A stretch of DNA of 64,000 nt from Actinocatenispora sp963815125 (lineage in GTDB: Bacteria; Actinomycetota; Actinomycetes; Mycobacteriales; Micromonosporaceae), in NCBI GenBank assembly GCA_963815125.1, contig CAWFFM010000001.1, forward strand, positions 682,001 to 746,000, read 5' to 3'. Shown here in pieces: positions 53,705-61,912 of this stretch (position 1 is the first letter of the stretch; the number at the start of each line of letters is the position of its first letter). A program made the position numbers and the translations under genes. The notes beneath the pieces were generated by a model, which was given only the letters and a program-made list of their open reading frames with translations, did no database searches and had not been told where the DNA came from.

Positions 53705-54251
53705 GTCGCTTCCACCCACCCAATCAGCCTGCCACGTGGCGCGGTCCGGAGATCGAGGTGGCCGCGTGGCGGCCCGATGCGGCCACGAACTGCCGCGGAA
53801 GATGTTCCGGCGTGGACGCAGCTCACCGGACGCAGGGCAGGGCTCATCGGGGCGGCGGAACCGGGAAGATGGTCGGAGTCGCCATACGACCGAGTGACCA
53901 CACAGGAGAGTCGCCGGGCGACCACGGGGGAAGCCGCCCGGCGACGTATCAATGGTACACACGACTCGGAGGCGGTTGTCTACCCGACAGTGTGCATGCG
54001 ACCAGTAAAATCCTGTTGTTTCCGCCAGCCGTACGGTGGTGCCGAGGCCGTTTCCCTGTGCTATCGAAGGAACGGAAGTATCTGACCGGCTATGCACCCG
54101 CCCAGCGGGTACCGGGTCGGTCGTGCGACGCTTGGAGTTGCAAGCGTGCGACACGCTTGGGGTTGCCGAGGCGCGGTCCTGACCGCGGCGGCACGGGCCG
54201 TCATGTCGGTCCGTGAGGCAGCACCGCAGCCAGATGTGCCGTGGAGGTCAG
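53705..54251. other. Long intergenic region upstream of moxR
   Basis: These 547 bp separate two divergent genes. I see no ORF with a ribosome binding site and normal codon use. TAAAAT at 54006-54011 could be a plus-strand -10, without a clear -35. Repeats at 54122-54166 lie about 85 bp before the moxR start. Confidence 0.6.
54122..54166. repeat. Direct and inverted repeats upstream of moxR
   Basis: A roughly 20-bp element occurs twice, at 54122-54141 and 54145-54166. It reads CGTGCGAC(AC)GCTTGG(A/G)GTTGC, the second copy having a 2-bp insertion. Between and across them lies CAAGCGTG-CGA-CACGCTTG (54141-54159), a perfect 8-bp dyad with a 3-bp spacer. Confidence 0.75.
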
Positions 54252-55334
54252 GTGGCCCAGCAGACCACGCCCGCTCAGGACGCGACGCTGCTCGAAAAGG
54301 CGCTTTTCGAGGTCAAACGCGTCATCGTGGGCCAGGACCGGATGATCGAACGGATGTTCGTCTCCCTGCTCTCGCGAGGGCACTGCCTGATCGAGGGCGT
54401 CCCCGGGGTGGCGAAGACCCTCGCGGTGGAGACGCTGGCGCGGGTGGTGGGTGGTTCCTTCTCGCGTATCCAGTTCACTCCGGACCTCGTACCGGCCGAC
54501 GTCGTCGGAACCCGCATCTACCGGCAGGGCAGCGAGAAGTTCGACGTCGAACTCGGTCCGGTGTTCGTCAACTTCCTGCTCGCCGACGAGATCAACCGGG
54601 CGCCGGCCAAGGTGCAGTCGGCGCTGCTGGAGGTCATGGCCGAACAGCACGTGTCCATCGGCGGTGAGACGCACCCGGTGCCCAGGCCATTCCTGGTGAT
54701 GGCCACCCAGAACCCGATCGAGCAGGAGGGTGTCTACCCGCTGCCCGAGGCACAGCGCGACCGGTTCCTGATGAAGATCCAGGTCGGCTACCCCACCGAC
54801 GCCGAGGAGCGGGAGATCGTCTACCGGGTCGGGGTCTCGGCGCCCGAGCCGGCCCAGATCTTCGCCCCGGAGGACCTGCTGGGCCTACAGGGCAAGACAG
54901 ACGAGGTGTTCGTACACACGGCGCTGGTCGACTACGCGGTGCGGCTGGTGCTGTCCACCCGGTCCCCGGCCGAGTACGGCATGCCCGATGTCGCCGGCCT
55001 GGTGCAGTACGGCGCCAGCCCGCGGGCCTCGCTGGGTATCGTGCGCGCGGCCAGGGCGCTGGCGCTGCTGCGTGGCCGTGACTACGCGCTGCCGCAGGAC
55101 ATCCAGGAGATCGCGCCGGACATTCTGCGGCACCGGCTGGTGCTGTCCTACGATGCACTCGCCGATGGCATCCCGGCGGAACAGATCGTGGACCGGGTGC
55201 TGGCCACGGTGCCGCTGCCGACCGTGACACCTCGACAGAACGCCGACCCGCAGCCGGTACCGGTCAGCGCGCCCGGTGGACAACCGGGTGGCCAGCCCGG
55301 TGGCGGTTGGCCCGCGCCGGGACGCCCGGCGTGA
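54252..55334 (+). CDS. moxR: MoxR-family AAA+ ATPase
   Basis: The 360-residue protein has a Walker A GVPGVAKTLAVE, Walker B FLLADEINRAP, sensor 1 ATQNPIEQEGVYPLPEAQRD and a sensor 2/arginine segment SPRASLGIVRAARALAL. This is the MoxR class, which acts as a chaperone with von Willebrand factor A partners. The DUF58 and VWA genes follow directly, the standard set. The GTG at 54252 follows GGAGGTCAG. The C-terminal 30 residues are Gly/Pro-rich and disordered. Confidence 0.95.
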   Translation: MAQQTTPAQDATLLEKALFEVKRVIVGQDRMIERMFVSLLSRGHCLIEGVPGVAKTLAVETLARVVGGSFSRIQFTPDLVPADVVGTRIYRQGSEKFDVELGPVFVNFLLADEINRAPAKVQSALLEVMAEQHVSIGGETHPVPRPFLVMATQNPIEQEGVYPLPEAQRDRFLMKIQVGYPTDAEEREIVYRVGVSAPEPAQIFAPEDLLGLQGKTDEVFVHTALVDYAVRLVLSTRSPAEYGMPDVAGLVQYGASPRASLGIVRAARALALLRGRDYALPQDIQEIAPDILRHRLVLSYDALADGIPAEQIVDRVLATVPLPTVTPRQNADPQPVPVSAPGGQPGGQPGGGWPAPGRPA

Positions 55335-55371
55335 TCTGCGCGGTCCGGGCGACCCGAGGTCTGGAGGTGCC

Positions 55372-56346
55372 GTGAGCCGGGCCGGTCTGGCCGCACTCGG
55401 TCGGTGGCGGCGCCGTTCCGGCACCCCGGACGGCAGCGCACCGCACCTGGACACCGCGCGCTCCGAGGTGACCCTCGCCAAGCTGCAACTGCTGGTCACC
55501 CGCAAACTGGACGGTCTGCTGCAGGGCGACTACCTGGGGCTGCTCCCGGGGCCGGGCAGCGAACCGGGTGAGTCGCGCGAATATCGTCCGGGCGACGACG
55601 TACGGCGGATGGACTGGCCGGTGACGGCACGCACCACGGTGCCGCACGTACGGCAGACGATCGTGGACCGGGAACTGGAGACCTGGCTGGCCGTCGACCT
55701 GTCCGCCAGCCTCGATTTCGGCACCGCCAACTGCCTGAAACGTGACCTGGCGATCGCCGCGGTGGCCGCCGTGTCGCACCTGACCGTACGCGGCGGGAAC
55801 CGGATCGGTGCGATCGTCGGCACCGGTTCGACCACCCGTCGGATCCCGGCCCGGCCGGGCCGGCGTGGCGCGCAGGCGCTGCTGCGCGCGGTCGCGACGA
55901 CCGAACGCGCGCCGCGCGGCGGCCGTACCGATCTGGCCGCACTGATCGACGGGCTCAACCGGCCGCCGCGGCGGCGCGGCATGGCCGTGGTGATCTCGGA
56001 CTTCCTGGCACCGGCCGACTGGGAGCGGCCGTTGCGCAGGCTCGCGGTGCGCCACGACGTACTGGCCGTGGAGGTACTCGACCCGAGGGAGCTGGAGCTT
56101 CCCGACGTCGGCGTACTGGAACTGGTCGACCCGGAGAGCGGTGCGGTGCACGAGGTGCAGACCACGCCGGCCGTACGGGCCCGGTACGCCGCGGCCGCCG
56201 CCGAACAACGCGCCGGCATCTCCGCGGCGCTGCGCCACGCGGGTGTGGGGCATCTGCGCCTGCGTACCGACTCCGACTGGCTACTGGACATCGTCCGGTT
56301 CGTCGCCGCGCAACGGCACGCCCGGACCAGGGGGACAACTCGATGA
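55372..56346 (+). CDS. DUF58-domain protein
   Basis: The 324-residue protein carries the DUF58 motif around GESREYRPGDDVRRMDWPVT and an adjacent VWA-like fold (WLAVDLSASLDFGTANCLKR, where DLSAS is a MIDAS-like loop). GMAVVISDFLAPADWERPLR follows. DUF58 proteins bridge the MoxR ATPase to a client. The GTG at 55372 has GGAGG 5 bp upstream, and the stop overlaps the VWA gene's start by ATGA. No membrane segment is seen. Confidence 0.92.
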   Translation: MSRAGLAALGRWRRRSGTPDGSAPHLDTARSEVTLAKLQLLVTRKLDGLLQGDYLGLLPGPGSEPGESREYRPGDDVRRMDWPVTARTTVPHVRQTIVDRELETWLAVDLSASLDFGTANCLKRDLAIAAVAAVSHLTVRGGNRIGAIVGTGSTTRRIPARPGRRGAQALLRAVATTERAPRGGRTDLAALIDGLNRPPRRRGMAVVISDFLAPADWERPLRRLAVRHDVLAVEVLDPRELELPDVGVLELVDPESGAVHEVQTTPAVRARYAAAAAEQRAGISAALRHAGVGHLRLRTDSDWLLDIVRFVAAQRHARTRGTTR

Positions 56347-57293
56347 TCCGCTTCCTGTCACCGTGGTGGCTGCTCGCCGTGCTCCCGGTGCTGGCGCTGG
56401 CCGCTGTGTACGTCTGGGTGCAGATGCACCGCCGGTCGTATGCGATGCGCTTCTCCAACCTGGAGCTGCTGCGCTCCCTTACCCCGCAGGGGATCGGCTG
56501 GCGACGGCACGCATCGGCCGGGGCGCTGGTGGTCAGCCTGCTGATCCTCGCGGTGGGGATGGCCCGGCCGTCGGTGGACACCCAGCAGCCGATGGAACGG
56601 GCCACGGTCATCCTGGCCATCGACGTGTCGCTGTCCATGCAGGCCACCGACGTTGCGCCGAACCGGCTCCGGGCGGCCCAGGACGCGGCGAAGCAGTTCG
56701 TCCGCCAGTTGCCGAAGGACTACAACGTGGGGGTCGTGTCGTTCGCCAAGTCGGCCAACGTGGTCGCGTCCCCGACCAAGGACCGTGATCAGGTGGTCTC
56801 GGCGATCAACGGACTGCAACTCGCCGAGTCGACCGCGACCGGTGAGGCGGTCTTCACCTCGCTGCAGGCCATCGCGGGAGTTCCGGCGGAGGGCGCCCGG
56901 GGTGCGCCGCCGGCCCGCATCGTGCTGCTCTCCGACGGGTTCCGTACCTACGGGCGCACCATCGAGGACGCCGGAAAGGCATCGGAGGCAGCGAACGTAC
57001 CGGTCTCCACGATCGCGTTCGGCACCGACCACGGTCGGGTCACGATCGGCGGGCAGACCACCCCGGTGCCGGTGGACAAGAACGCGTTGCACAAGCTCGC
57101 CGACACCACGCACGGGCACTACTACGCTGCGGCCAGCGCGACCCAGCTCAAACAGGTCTACACCGACATGGGCAGCTCGATCGGGCACCGCACGGTGGCC
57201 CGGGAGATCGGGCAGTGGTTCATCGGTTTCGGTCTGCTGTTCGCCTTCGTGGCGGCAGGTATGAGCCTGCTGTGGTCCTCGCGGATGCCCTGA
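56343..57293 (+). CDS. VWA-domain membrane protein (BatA-like)
   Basis: The 316-residue protein has N-terminal membrane segments (LLAVLPVLALAAVYVWV and ASAGALVVSLLILAVGMA). The VWA domain has an intact MIDAS DVSLSMQATDVAPNR, a central Thr in AESTATGEAVFTS and Asp in VLLSDGFRTYG, and a final membrane segment is at about 290-310 (WFIGFGLLFAFVAAGMSLLW). It is the third part of the MoxR system and probably faces the cell exterior with its VWA domain. It starts 4 bp before the DUF58 stop. Confidence 0.93.
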   Translation: MIRFLSPWWLLAVLPVLALAAVYVWVQMHRRSYAMRFSNLELLRSLTPQGIGWRRHASAGALVVSLLILAVGMARPSVDTQQPMERATVILAIDVSLSMQATDVAPNRLRAAQDAAKQFVRQLPKDYNVGVVSFAKSANVVASPTKDRDQVVSAINGLQLAESTATGEAVFTSLQAIAGVPAEGARGAPPARIVLLSDGFRTYGRTIEDAGKASEAANVPVSTIAFGTDHGRVTIGGQTTPVPVDKNALHKLADTTHGHYYAAASATQLKQVYTDMGSSIGHRTVAREIGQWFIGFGLLFAFVAAGMSLLWSSRMP

Positions 57294-57462
57294 CGGCCCG
57301 ACGGGTCCATTCGCCGCAGCCGGCGCCGCGGAGGGTAGCCGTCCGGTTCGTGCCTGTCGGTTACGTCATGGGTGTGCCGCCCGCAAGGATCACGCCGGGT
57401 CCCCGCCGTCGGACAAGGGCGTGCCGTACTCTCTGTGGGCACGTCCGATGGAGGGAGCGCAG

Positions 57463-58167
57463 GTGCCTCGTACCGTCCTGGTAACCGGTGGCAACCGGGG
57501 GATCGGGCTGTCGATCGCCCGGAGGTTCGCAAAGCAGGGTGACCGTGTCGCCGTCACACATCGTGGCAGCGAGGTGCCCGACGAACTGTTCGGGGTGCGG
57601 TGCGACATCACCGACCCGGAGCAGGTCAACGACGCGTTCAGCGCCGTCGAAGCGGAGCTGGGGCCGGTGGAGGTGCTGGTCGCCAACGCCGGTATCACCG
57701 ACGACACCCTGATGCTGCGGATGAGTGAGGACCAGTTCGGTCGGGTCGTGGAGACCAACCTGGGCGGCGCCTGGCGGTGCGCCCGTCGGGCGGCATCGAA
57801 GATGCTGCGGGCCCGCTGGGGACGGATGATCTTCATCTCCTCGGTCGCCGGACTGTCCGGCAATCCGGGCCAGACCAACTATGCGGCGAGCAAGGCGGGG
57901 CTGGTCGGACTGTCCCGCTCGATCGCCCGGGAACTGGGCAGCCGCAACATCACCGCCAACGTCGTGGCGCCCGGTTTCATCGAGACCGACATGACCGCGG
58001 AACTGGCGGACCTACGCCGGGAACAGATACTCGGTACTGTTCCGCTCGGGCGCTTCGCGAGCACCGATGAGGTGTCGAGTGTGGTGTCCTGGCTGGCCTC
58101 CGACGAGTCCGGGTACATCACCGGCGCGGTGATCCCCGTCGACGGCGGCCTGGGCATGGGGCACTGA
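57463..58167 (+). CDS. fabG: 3-oxoacyl-[acyl-carrier-protein] reductase
   Basis: The 234-residue SDR resembles mycobacterial FabG1/MabA. It has VTGGNRGIGLSIARRF, ISSVAGLSGNPGQTNYAASK (catalytic Ser, Tyr, Lys), NVVAPGFIETDMTAEL and the ending GYITGAVIPVDGGLGMGH. The GTG at 57463 follows GGAGGGAG; an ATG at 57448 is an alternative. It lies 40 bp before inhA, the same order as in mycobacteria, so it is the reductase of the type II fatty acid elongation cycle. Confidence 0.95.
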   Translation: MPRTVLVTGGNRGIGLSIARRFAKQGDRVAVTHRGSEVPDELFGVRCDITDPEQVNDAFSAVEAELGPVEVLVANAGITDDTLMLRMSEDQFGRVVETNLGGAWRCARRAASKMLRARWGRMIFISSVAGLSGNPGQTNYAASKAGLVGLSRSIARELGSRNITANVVAPGFIETDMTAELADLRREQILGTVPLGRFASTDEVSSVVSWLASDESGYITGAVIPVDGGLGMGH

Positions 58168-58207
58168 GACCATCGGTGCACCACCGTCATCGAGAGGACA
58201 ACCAACA

Positions 58208-58978
58208 GTGAGTGGACTTCTGGCCGGCAAGCGACTGCTGATCGCCGGCATCCTCACCGAGCAGTCGATCGCGTTCTCCGCGGCGAAGCTCGCCCAGCAG
58301 GAGGGCGCCGAGCTGGTCGTGACCGGCTACGGCCGGATGTCGCTGGTGGAGCGGATCGCCAAGCGGCTGCCCAAGCCGGTGGAGAACGTCATCGAGCTGG
58401 ACGTCAATTCCACCGAGCAGCTCGACGGACTCGCCGACAAGGTCCGCGAGCAGGTGGACGGCCTGGACGGCGTGGTGCACTCGATCGGCTTCGCGCCGCA
58501 GAGCTGCCTCGGCGGCGGTTTCCTGTCCGCACCGTGGGACGACGTGTCGGTGGGTCTGCAGACCTCGGCCTACTCGTACAAGGCACTGGCGATGGCCTGT
58601 CGGCCGCTGATGCGGCGAGGTGGCTCGATCGTCGGGCTGACCTTCGACGCGACGCAGGCATGGCCGGTGTACGACTGGATGGGCGTGGCCAAGGCCGCAT
58701 TCGAGTCGACCAGCCGTTACCTGGCGATGCACCTGGGCAAGGATGGCATCCGCAGCAACCTGGTGTCGGCCGGCCCGTTGCGGACCATGGCCGCGAAGTC
58801 GATCCCGGGCTTCGAGAAGTTCGAGAACGGCTGGGTCGACCGGGCGCCGCTGGGCTGGGACCTGACCGACAATGACGCGGCCGGCCGGGCGATCTGTGCC
58901 CTGCTGTCCGACTGGTTCCCCGCCACCACCGGCGAGATCGTGCACGTCGACGGCGGATTCCACGCGGTCGGCGCCTGA
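58208..58978 (+). CDS. inhA: Enoyl-[acyl-carrier-protein] reductase, InhA/FabI type
   Basis: The 256-residue NADH-dependent enzyme closes each cycle of the type II fatty acid synthase. The cofactor loop is AGILTEQSIAFSAAKLAQQE. The Ser-containing HSIGFAPQSCLGGGF is the position of the isoniazid-adduct-linked Ser in InhA, and Tyr-Lys is in PVYDWMGVAKAAFES. The end is TGEIVHVDGGFHAVGA. It follows fabG and precedes hemH as in mycobacteria. The GTG at 58208 has GAGAGGA upstream. Presence of InhA does not by itself imply mycolic acids. Confidence 0.96.
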   Translation: MSGLLAGKRLLIAGILTEQSIAFSAAKLAQQEGAELVVTGYGRMSLVERIAKRLPKPVENVIELDVNSTEQLDGLADKVREQVDGLDGVVHSIGFAPQSCLGGGFLSAPWDDVSVGLQTSAYSYKALAMACRPLMRRGGSIVGLTFDATQAWPVYDWMGVAKAAFESTSRYLAMHLGKDGIRSNLVSAGPLRTMAAKSIPGFEKFENGWVDRAPLGWDLTDNDAAGRAICALLSDWFPATTGEIVHVDGGFHAVGA

Positions 58979-59020
58979 CCTGACTGCCCGGCCCGCACGC
59001 CGGTGACCGAAGATGGTCCG

Positions 59021-60079
59021 GTGAGCGAACCGAACCCGACGTCCGGCCCGCCGTACGACGCGCTGCTGCTGCTGTCGTTCGGCGGACCGGAGGGGCCCGA
59101 CGACGTGATGCCGTTCCTGCGCAACGTCACCCGGGGCCGCGGCGTACCCGACGAGCGGCTCGCCGAGGTGGCGCAGCACTACCGGCACTTCGGCGGTGTC
59201 TCGCCGATCAACGCCCAGAACCGGGAACTGCTGGCCGCGTTGCGTACCGAGTTCGGGGCGCACGATGTGGAGCTTCCACTCTACTGGGGCAACCGGAACT
59301 GGTCGCCGTACCTGGCGGACACGCTGGCCGCCATGCGCGACGACGGGGTACGCCGGGCGCTGGCATTCGTCACCAGCCCGTTCGGTTCGTACTCGTCCTG
59401 CCGCCAGTACCTGGAGGACCTGGTTGCCGCCCGCGCCACGGTCGGTACCGGCGCACCGGTGGTGGACAAGCTGCGCCACTTCCATGACCATCCCGGATAC
59501 GTGCTGCCGCACGCCGACGCGCTGCGCGCCGCGCTGGCCACGCTGCCGCGTACCGACCGGGAGCGGACCCGGGTGGTGTTCACGGCGCACTCGGTGCCGG
59601 TGTCGATGGCGCGAACCGCGGGGCCGGTCGGCAACCGCTACACCGACCAGTTGACCGAGCTGGCCGACCTGGTGACCGCGGCGGCCGGTACGCAGCATCC
59701 GTACGATCTGGTCTGGCAGAGCCGGTCCGGCCCGCCGCAGGTTCCCTGGCTGGAGCCGGACATCAACGATCACCTGACCCGGCTGCACGCCGAGGGCGTC
59801 ACGGGCGTCGTGGTCAGCCCGATCGGCTTCATCTCCGACCACATCGAAGTGCTCTGGGACCTGGACAACGAGGCCGCGGACACGGCCCGGCGTCTCGGCC
59901 TGGACTATGCGCGGGCCGCCACTCCGGGTACGGATGCGCGTTTCGTGGCGATGGTGCGCGAACTGGTCGCCGAGCGGCTCGACCCTACGCTGCACCGTCG
60001 CCAGCTCGGCCGGCTGCCGGTCTGGGACGCCTGCCCGGTGGGGTGCTGCGCGCCGCCACCGCGCCCGGCGCGTGGGTGA
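59021..60079 (+). CDS. hemH: Coproporphyrin ferrochelatase, actinobacterial type
   Basis: The 352-residue enzyme inserts iron into coproporphyrin in the coproporphyrin-dependent heme pathway used by actinobacteria. It has LLLLSFGGPEGPDDVMPFL, HFGGVSPINAQNRELLAAL and the metal-site His of FTAHSVPVSMAR, with the Glu of ISDHIEVLWDLDNEA. The last residues carry CPVGCC, three clustered cysteines that, with a more internal Cys, are the usual [2Fe-2S] ligands of the C-terminal extension. The GTG at 59021 is chosen; a GTG at 59003 is also possible and neither has a clear ribosome binding site. Confidence 0.94.
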   Translation: MSEPNPTSGPPYDALLLLSFGGPEGPDDVMPFLRNVTRGRGVPDERLAEVAQHYRHFGGVSPINAQNRELLAALRTEFGAHDVELPLYWGNRNWSPYLADTLAAMRDDGVRRALAFVTSPFGSYSSCRQYLEDLVAARATVGTGAPVVDKLRHFHDHPGYVLPHADALRAALATLPRTDRERTRVVFTAHSVPVSMARTAGPVGNRYTDQLTELADLVTAAAGTQHPYDLVWQSRSGPPQVPWLEPDINDHLTRLHAEGVTGVVVSPIGFISDHIEVLWDLDNEAADTARRLGLDYARAATPGTDARFVAMVRELVAERLDPTLHRRQLGRLPVWDACPVGCCAPPPRPARG

Positions 60080-60085
60080 CGGAGG

Positions 60086-60868
60086 TCAGCCCAGCGGCGC
60101 GTTGCAGGCAGCCATCAGGGCCCGTCGGCAGGCCGTGGCCAGTGGCCGGAGGGCGGCGCCACGCTGACTGGCCTCGAAGACGTTGACCGCACCACCCGGC
60201 TCGTCGTGCTCGGCCAGCGCGAGGACCCGGTCCAGGACTCCTGCGCGGGCGTACAGCCTGCGGCTACGGGGCTGGTAGCCGGCCGGCAGGTCGGTGGTGT
60301 CCCCACCCCGTCGCAGGGCGGCCAGGGCCGGCGCGAGTTCGGGTCGCCAGCGGGCCACGTCGAGCCGGGCCAGCGCGTCGGTCGACTCGGTGAGTGCGGT
60401 GGCGAGGTCTGCTTCCGCCTCGGCAGGGTCGATGAGCTCCCGCGTACGGTGCCCGGTCGGTACCGGATAGACCCGCCAGGTGACCGCCTGCCAGGTATCG
60501 CCCGAACCGGAGGTGTACTCCCGGGGTTCGGGAACCAGTCCGACATCACCCAGCAGGATGCCCTCGCCGGCCAGGAGTGCCGCGCTGGTGAACGGCCCCG
60601 GCCCGGGCAGCCCGCGTGGATCCCCGGGCGCGGGCAGGATGAGCCGTACCTCGTCGGGGTGCAGCTTGGAGAAGGTCGCCAGGGCCTCCCGCAGACTGGC
60701 CTCCTGCCAGCTGCCGGGCAGGTCGAGGACGGCGTGGTCGCTACCGTCGTCGATGGCCTCCGCAGCGTCGTCGAACGGTACGAAGCCACCGCGCCACGCC
60801 CGGATCCAGGGGACCAGGCGGACCGATGGTCGGACAGCGGTTACGGAGGCGACCGGATCTGCGGACAT
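60086..60868 (-). CDS. Conserved hypothetical protein (260 aa)
   Basis: The protein starts MSADPVASVTAVRPSVRLVP and is soluble, with repeated Arg/Leu helices. There are conserved-looking stretches VLDLPGSWQEASLREALATF, LHPDEVRLILPAPGDPRGLPG and DTWQAVTWRVYPVPTGHR. No metal-binding cluster or nucleotide loop is evident. The same genes flank hemH in related actinobacteria, so it is a real protein of unknown function. The ATG at 60868 lacks a clear ribosome binding site. It diverges from the DUF3097 gene. Confidence 0.8.
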   Translation of the reverse strand: MSADPVASVTAVRPSVRLVPWIRAWRGGFVPFDDAAEAIDDGSDHAVLDLPGSWQEASLREALATFSKLHPDEVRLILPAPGDPRGLPGPGPFTSAALLAGEGILLGDVGLVPEPREYTSGSGDTWQAVTWRVYPVPTGHRTRELIDPAEAEADLATALTESTDALARLDVARWRPELAPALAALRRGGDTTDLPAGYQPRSRRLYARAGVLDRVLALAEHDEPGGAVNVFEASQRGAALRPLATACRRALMAACNAPLG

Positions 60869-61015
60869 ACCCACGAGGGTAAAGGTCCATCGGCGGACAG
60901 GTGGGACGCGGCGGGATCTGTCCGCCCGGCGGGCGCCGGAACGACCCTGCGGGCGCCGAAACACCCCCGGCGCGTCGCCGCGCGTGCAATGTCCCGGCCG
61001 ACTACGGTCTGCCTC

Positions 61016-61870
61016 GTGCGCAGCCCGTTTCGTCGCCGGGATCCCCAGGACCGGCAGAGCGTGGACTACGGCACCGACGTGCTCGCCGGCAACTGGCGCC
61101 GGCGCCGGACGGTGCCCGTACTCGACGCCGACCCCGGCCTGGTAGTGGAGGACGCGCAGGGCGGCTTCTGCGGGGCGGTCAGCGGGTTCGAGGCCGATGC
61201 GGTGGCGCTGGTGGACCGGCACGGCAACCGTCGGCTGTTTCCGCTCGTACCGGCCGGGTTCCTGCTGGACGGGCAGTCGGTCACGCTACGCCGTCCGGCC
61301 CGCGCGCCGGCCGCCACGCCCCGGCGGCGTACCGCATCGGGATCGGTGGCCGTACCGGACACACCCGCCCGCGTCGCCCGGGCCAGCCGGATCTGGGTCG
61401 AGGGGATCCACGACGCGGCTCTGGTGGAACGGATCTGGGGCGACGACCTACGGGTCGAAGGGGTAGTGGTCGAACCGCTGTCGGGGATCGACGAGCTTCT
61501 CACCCGGGTGACGCAGTTCGGTCCGGGTCCGCGCCGACGGTTGGGCGTACTGGTCGACCATCTGGTCCCGGGGAGCAAGGAGAGCCGGATCGTCGGAGAG
61601 GTCGGCTCCCCGCACGTGCTGGTGACCGGCCATCCGTACGTGGACATCTGGCAGGCGGTCAAACCCGTGGCGGTCGGTATCCGGGCGTGGCCGCAGGTCC
61701 CACCCGGCCAACCGTGGAAGGACGGGGTGTGCGCCGGTCTCGGCGTCGCCGATCCGGCCGCGATGTGGCGCCGGATCCTCGGCTCGGTACGGGACTTCCG
61801 GGACGTGGAGCCGCCGCTGTTGGGGGCGGTGGAACGGCTGATCGATTTCGTGACCGAGCCGGGTGACTGA
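61016..61870 (+). CDS. DUF3097-family protein, Toprim-like
   Basis: The 284-residue protein begins VRSPFRRRDPQDRQ and carries the DUF3097 hallmark YGTDVLAGNWRRRRTVPVLD. A conserved core IWVEGIHDAALVERIWGDDL and LGVLVDHLVPGSKES resembles a Toprim motif: the Glu-Gly-X2-Asp-Ala of VEGIHDA, and DHL where an Asp-X-Asp would lie. Nuclease or primase-like activity is inference. TACGGT at 61003-61008 lies 7 bp before the GTG, which suggests leaderless translation. The stop is part of the terminator stem at 61868. Confidence 0.9.
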   Translation: MRSPFRRRDPQDRQSVDYGTDVLAGNWRRRRTVPVLDADPGLVVEDAQGGFCGAVSGFEADAVALVDRHGNRRLFPLVPAGFLLDGQSVTLRRPARAPAATPRRRTASGSVAVPDTPARVARASRIWVEGIHDAALVERIWGDDLRVEGVVVEPLSGIDELLTRVTQFGPGPRRRLGVLVDHLVPGSKESRIVGEVGSPHVLVTGHPYVDIWQAVKPVAVGIRAWPQVPPGQPWKDGVCAGLGVADPAAMWRRILGSVRDFRDVEPPLLGAVERLIDFVTEPGD

Positions 61871-61912
61871 CCGCTGGTGGCCCGGCCGGTCGGGCCGGGC
61901 CACCAGCGGTCA
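61868..61912. terminator. 20-bp terminator containing both stop codons
   Basis: A perfect 20-bp stem (61868-61887 with 61893-61912) has a 5-nt loop. The left arm begins with the TGA of the DUF3097 gene, and the right arm ends with the complement of the NlpC/P60 gene's TGA. The two convergent genes therefore terminate at each end of one palindrome. Confidence 0.85.

Noticed and set aside
53498..54154. A 218-residue version of the small protein at 53498
   Set aside because: The first 150 residues have no recognisable pattern and cover the moxR upstream region; only the last 68 residues match a known small protein family.
58208..58978. InhA as evidence for a mycolic-acid-producing organism
   Set aside because: InhA/FabI-type reductases with the fabG-inhA-hemH order occur in many actinobacteria without mycolic acids, and no mycolate genes are in the window.
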